Part shown: positions 5,759 through 8,990 of the stretch, piece by piece
How positions within the stretch are numbered: the stretch's first letter is position 1
How the letters are laid out: every line of letters starts with the position of its first letter
NCBI GenBank assembly: GCA_964462535.1
Contig: CAYWXV010000088.1
Span: 1 to 8,990 of the forward strand
From: CAYWXV01 sp964462535
GTDB lineage: Bacteria; Bacteroidota; Ignavibacteria; OLB7
DNA length: 8,990 nt
Direction of reading: 5' to 3'
The notes under the pieces: generated by a model
The model's input: the letters and a program-made list of their open reading frames with translations, nothing else
The model's database searches: none
Told to the model about the DNA's origin: nothing
Made by a program: the position numbers and the translations under genes

Positions 5759-6975
5759 GACGATCGCTCCATCGATTCGTGAACCTCACGGAACTTCGAC
5801 AGACCCTCCAGCAGCCGATCACCGTAGAGAACCGACGAGAGAGCGGCGAAGACCCATGCCTGCCCCCAGCGCATGAAGAGTCTCCGATCACGCCAGCGCT
5901 TCATCACGCGATGGTGATAGTGGCCCGCGGTCGCGTCCCAGCAGATAGCATCCATTCGACCAAGGACAGACATCGCTCTTTGTCGCCCCTCCTCCCCCCC
6001 CAGCATGACTTCGTAGATCGCGGTCGCGGCGTAGTTGTGTGGATCGATCGGCCACGGGCTCCCCGGATAGTAATTGACGACCCCTCCGTCACGGAGAAAC
6101 GTCCGTCGATACCATCCATCCATTCGGATGGTCTTCGCGCTGATTTCGTCCGCGTCGACGTGGGGATTGAGGTGCCGGATTGCGGTCAATGACGCAATGA
6201 CATAGAGATGGTGGAAGCAGTCGGTCCACCCTCCCGATCGATGATCGTTGTAGGGGATGAATCCGTTCTCTGCTACCGCAGCAAGACTTGTCGCGGTGGC
6301 GCGGGCCGCCAGTCGAAGCCATGAGTCGTTCTTTCCCACGACCCCGCCAAGCGTCAAGGCCAGTGCGCCTAGAAGACTTGCATTGTGTGTGTTATGACCC
6401 GACGTGGCGAAGTACCCGACACGCGCACCATATGGGCTGTCCTTCCAATGACGACCGGCATAGTAGCGGGCCGCGCGGAGAAGGAGGTCACGATGCCGAT
6501 CACGACCACGAACCACGACATCCCACGCAAGTGCCATCATTGCAAACGCACCGGGAACTATTGTTGAAGCCCGGCGTGGATTGACTCCATCCGAGAGCGT
6601 CGGCCATACGAAATCGTATCCCCACCATGATCCGTCGTCATTCCGGCCGGCAAGGTCCGCGAGCCGATCGAGCATCCGGTCCGCATCCCGTTCGGCGTCC
6701 GGGTTATTCGTTTCGAGGATGTAGCTGAAGTAGGATAGAACGAGGATCTTGGGATCGTCACAGAGCGGCACCCTCAGCAACGGCCTCAGCCAACGGAATG
6801 GAAGCCTTGCCCCCCCTTTGCTGATTGCGAGCAACAGCCCGTAGGCCGAATTCGGAACGCGTTTGAAGAGCGGGGCATTGACCAGATCGAATGGGTCATT
6901 TCCCCTCCAGTCACTCTTCCGCAGCAATGCGTCCAGTTCGCCCCGCCGGTTCGCCATCCAGTCATCGCGCCTCAT
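5755..6975 (-). CDS. Unassigned (alpha/alpha)-barrel-like protein of a glycan locus
   Basis: I do not recognise this 406-aa protein with certainty. It is rich in Trp, Tyr, His and Arg and is mainly helical, with recurring aromatic motifs typical of (alpha/alpha)6-barrel carbohydrate-active proteins: GSWWGYDFVWPT at 115-126, IVPGAFAMMALAW at 139-151, SGHNTHNASLLGAL at 192-205, DCFHHLYVI at 252-260, DPHNYAATAI at 311-320, and MRWGQAWVFAAL at 368-379. It has no signal peptide, so it would act in the cytoplasm. Similar proteins in polysaccharide loci have uncertain names, and a lyase-, epimerase- or glycosidase-like role cannot be told apart here. The ATG at 6975 overlaps the amidotransferase stop as ATGA, with GGAG 7 nt upstream. 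Its own stop overlaps the DUF354 start in the same way. An alternative ATG is at 6957. Confidence 0.8.
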   Translation of the reverse strand: MRRDDWMANRRGELDALLRKSDWRGNDPFDLVNAPLFKRVPNSAYGLLLAISKGGARLPFRWLRPLLRVPLCDDPKILVLSYFSYILETNNPDAERDADRMLDRLADLAGRNDDGSWWGYDFVWPTLSDGVNPRRASTIVPGAFAMMALAWDVVVRGRDRHRDLLLRAARYYAGRHWKDSPYGARVGYFATSGHNTHNASLLGALALTLGGVVGKNDSWLRLAARATATSLAAVAENGFIPYNDHRSGGWTDCFHHLYVIASLTAIRHLNPHVDADEISAKTIRMDGWYRRTFLRDGGVVNYYPGSPWPIDPHNYAATAIYEVMLGGEEGRQRAMSVLGRMDAICWDATAGHYHHRVMKRWRDRRLFMRWGQAWVFAALSSVLYGDRLLEGLSKFREVHESMERSS

Positions 6976-8924
6976 GTGCAGACTCCGGTTTCGTTCGCAT
7001 GACTCAGTGTCCTATCGCGGTTCATGCCGTTCCAGCGAATCAGGGCGTACAGACCCCACAGTCGATGCGCGTGGTCGTGTCGGCCGCTTTGATGCTGTTC
7101 AAGAAGACGCAGCGGGAGATCGGGTCGAATAATCGGAGCCGACTCGTGTCTCAACGCCTCGAATGTCGACCGTACCTGACGATCAAGTCCCTTCCTCATC
7201 CACGCTCGAATGGGTGTGCCGAACGGAGCCTTCGGTCGATGAATGATCTCCTTTGGCAGCCACGCTTCGGCGGCGCGCTTTAGCAGGTACTTCTGCACAC
7301 GCCCACGAATCCTGTACTCGCCCGGCACGCGGGCCATGAACTCCACGACCTCACGCCCGATCAACGGCGGACGAGATTCGATGGAGGCGGCCATCGACGC
7401 CTTGTCGCTGTAGAGGAGGTTGATGCCGGGGAGAAAGGCTTTCATATCGAGATAGATCATCCTGTCGATAAGCGGGAGATCAGACACACGCCAAGCCAGT
7501 TCGTGATACCGCTCAACGGCATAGAGGTCGTCGAGTGTGCGGGCGTTTAACGACGGGAGCACCGCCCGGAGTTCATCGATCCCCATGTAGGCAAACCCAT
7601 GGATGAAGGCGTCCAGCGGAGGTACCGAGGCCCCCTGCACGAACCGCTTGGCCCATCTAGCAAGCTTGATCCCCCTCCCTCCGATCGCGGATGGAAGGAG
7701 GCCTACCATCGGTCCGATCACTCCGCGCCGGATGATCGACGGAATTCGACGGTAGCGTTCGATCGCTAGCGCCGCGTACTGTTTCCGGTATCCGCCGAAC
7801 AATTCATCGCCACCCATGCCATTCAGCAAGACTGGTGTACCCGTGGCGCGGGCTCCACGACTGATCAGCATCGTATTGATCGCTGCACCATCGAGGACCG
7901 GGTCGTCCATATGCCAAAGGACCTCGTCGAGCAGGTCGTTTATACGCGGATGCGCTTCGATCTCCTCGTGTTCGGTTTCGAAGAGGGCGGAGACGTGGCG
8001 GGCATAGCGGGCGTCGTCCGACATGGCCTCCATCTTCTTGTCCTCGTCGCTGAAGGCAATCGTGTATGTCCGAATCGTCCCCGACGAGATCTTGCGCATC
8101 AACGCCACGACAACGCTCGAGTCAAGTCCACCCGAGAGGAATGCACCGACCGGGACATCGGCGATCATCTGCCGCCGAACCGTCCGTTCCAGTATTTCGC
8201 GCAACTCCTCGACGTAGTCCTCCTCGGACCTGGGCGCCTCGTTCCGCCAGAGTCCGACGGGAACATCCCAGTAGCGATTGATCGTCATTGTGCCATCCCG
8301 CACCACCGCGTAACAGCCTGCCTCGAGCTTCATGACCCCCTTGTAGCCCGTCTTGGGCTCCGGAACCCATAAGAAGAGGAGGGTACTGGCGATGGCGTCC
8401 GGATCGGGTTCGCGATAGACCCCGTCGATCTCGAAGAGACTCTTCGCTTCGGAGGCAAACGCGAAGAGCGAACCCCGAAGGAGGTAGTAGAGCGGTTTGA
8501 CACCCAGGTGATCCCTGGCGATGGTGAGCTCGCGACGCTCGGTGTCCCAGATTGCGAATGCAAACATCCCGTCGAAGCGATCAAGAGCCTTTTCACCCCA
8601 CTCATCCCATGCGGCAAGAAGGACTTCCGTATCCGTGGCCGACCGAAAGTGGTGTCCACGGTTCTCCAACTCATCACGGAGTTCGCGGTAGTTGTAGAGT
8701 TCACCGTTGTAGACGATCCAACGCGAGCCGTCTGCATTCGACATCGGCTGATGACCGGCCGCGGAGAGGTCGAGTATCGAGAGGCGCCGATGCGCAAGAC
8801 CGACACGGGCATCGTCGAACCAGAGAACGCCACAGTCGTCCGGCCCTCGATGAGCCTGAACGTCAGCCATTCTCTCGAGGACCTCTCTGTCCCCGCCGCC
8901 GATTATGCCTGCAATGCCGCACAT
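6972..8924 (-). CDS. asnB: Asparagine-synthase-type glutamine amidotransferase
   Basis: This 650-aa protein has an N-terminal Ntn glutaminase and a C-terminal ATP-pyrophosphatase synthetase domain. It would release ammonia from glutamine and transfer it to an AMP-activated carboxylate. The glutaminase is intact: MCGIAG with nucleophile Cys2, HRGPDD at 25-30, LAHRRLSILDL at 43-53, NGELYN at 73-78 and TDTE at 97-100. The synthetase has DVPVGAFLSGGLDSS at 256-270 (ATP loop) and NGMGGDELFGGY at 368-379. Met370 stands where E. coli AsnB has a Glu in SGEGSDE. The family-typical HRLW is near 619-622. In O-antigen loci, AsnB homologues such as WbtH and WbpS are thought to amidate uronic acids, and the context favours such a role over free asparagine synthesis. 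No strong Shine-Dalgarno precedes the ATG. The end overlaps the next gene as ATGA. The symbol denotes the family only. Confidence 0.93.
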   Translation of the reverse strand: MCGIAGIIGGGDREVLERMADVQAHRGPDDCGVLWFDDARVGLAHRRLSILDLSAAGHQPMSNADGSRWIVYNGELYNYRELRDELENRGHHFRSATDTEVLLAAWDEWGEKALDRFDGMFAFAIWDTERRELTIARDHLGVKPLYYLLRGSLFAFASEAKSLFEIDGVYREPDPDAIASTLLFLWVPEPKTGYKGVMKLEAGCYAVVRDGTMTINRYWDVPVGLWRNEAPRSEEDYVEELREILERTVRRQMIADVPVGAFLSGGLDSSVVVALMRKISSGTIRTYTIAFSDEDKKMEAMSDDARYARHVSALFETEHEEIEAHPRINDLLDEVLWHMDDPVLDGAAINTMLISRGARATGTPVLLNGMGGDELFGGYRKQYAALAIERYRRIPSIIRRGVIGPMVGLLPSAIGGRGIKLARWAKRFVQGASVPPLDAFIHGFAYMGIDELRAVLPSLNARTLDDLYAVERYHELAWRVSDLPLIDRMIYLDMKAFLPGINLLYSDKASMAASIESRPPLIGREVVEFMARVPGEYRIRGRVQKYLLKRAAEAWLPKEIIHRPKAPFGTPIRAWMRKGLDRQVRSTFEALRHESAPIIRPDLPLRLLEQHQSGRHDHAHRLWGLYALIRWNGMNRDRTLSHANETGVCT

Positions 8925-8928
8925 GGTT

Positions 8929-8959
8929 GATTGTCGCCCGTTGTGATTTGTCCGTTGTC
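8929..8959. repeat. Degenerate 7-nt repeat between the upstream stop and asnB
   Basis: On the minus strand, three adjacent 7-nt units read GACAACG, GACAAAT and CACAACG (8959 down to 8939). A fourth related unit, GACAATC, follows after 3 nt (8935 down to 8929). The first unit starts inside the possible TGA stop at 8958-8960. The units are imperfect, so this may be chance or a remnant of an intergenic micro-repeat. Confidence 0.4.
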
Positions 8960-8990
8960 AGTCATCCCATCCCCACGTCGGATCCTTCAT
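8958..8990 (-). CDS. Possible 3' end of an upstream gene
   Basis: From the window edge one minus-strand frame reads MKDPTWGWDD and then TGA at 8958-8960. It stops 33 nt before the amidotransferase start, a spacing that fits the preceding gene of the same operon. The first codon is ATG, but in this view it is probably internal. The other two frames also stop within 30 nt, so the call rests only on position. Confidence 0.25.
   Translation of the reverse strand: MKDPTWGWDD

Overview
The window comes from a GC-rich bacterium that I cannot place in a phylum. All recognisable genes lie on the minus strand and are transcribed from right to left. The content is a glycan or surface-polysaccharide biosynthesis locus. 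I saw no phage, transposon, CRISPR, tRNA or rRNA signal. The long plus-strand open frames are antisense shadows of the minus-strand genes.

Layout in order of transcription: a possible 3' end of an upstream gene (8958-8990); an asparagine-synthase-type glutamine amidotransferase (6972-8924); a 406-aa protein that looks like an (alpha/alpha)-barrel carbohydrate-active protein (5755-6975); a DUF354 GT-B-like protein (4586-5758); a polyprenyl-phosphate glycosylphosphotransferase (3032-4462); and a Gfo/Idh/MocA sugar oxidoreductase (2019-3029). The first three are joined by two 4-nt ATGA stop/start overlaps. The last two are 2 nt apart, with the Shine-Dalgarno of the second inside the end of the first. 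A 297-nt gap (1722-2018) carries several short repeats. It is followed by the alpha (813-1703) and beta (1-749, cut by the window edge) subunits of a thiamine-diphosphate 2-oxoacid dehydrogenase-type E1 enzyme.

How the genes may work together (inference): the glycosylphosphotransferase starts a repeat unit on undecaprenyl phosphate. The Gfo/Idh/MocA enzyme oxidises or reduces a nucleotide sugar. The AsnB-like enzyme may amidate a carboxylated sugar, as proposed for AsnB homologues in O-antigen loci. DUF354 may be a glycosyltransferase or related enzyme, and the barrel protein may bind or process the glycan. The E1 alpha/beta pair has no E2 or E3 partner in view, so it may serve a dedicated reaction for this locus, or it may be an ordinary dehydrogenase whose other subunits lie beyond the left edge.

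The most unusual non-coding structure is a 23-bp odd palindrome between the E1 alpha and beta genes. Three different short-period degenerate repeats and one REP-like hairpin also sit at gene boundaries. Two of the repeats run directly into stop codons.
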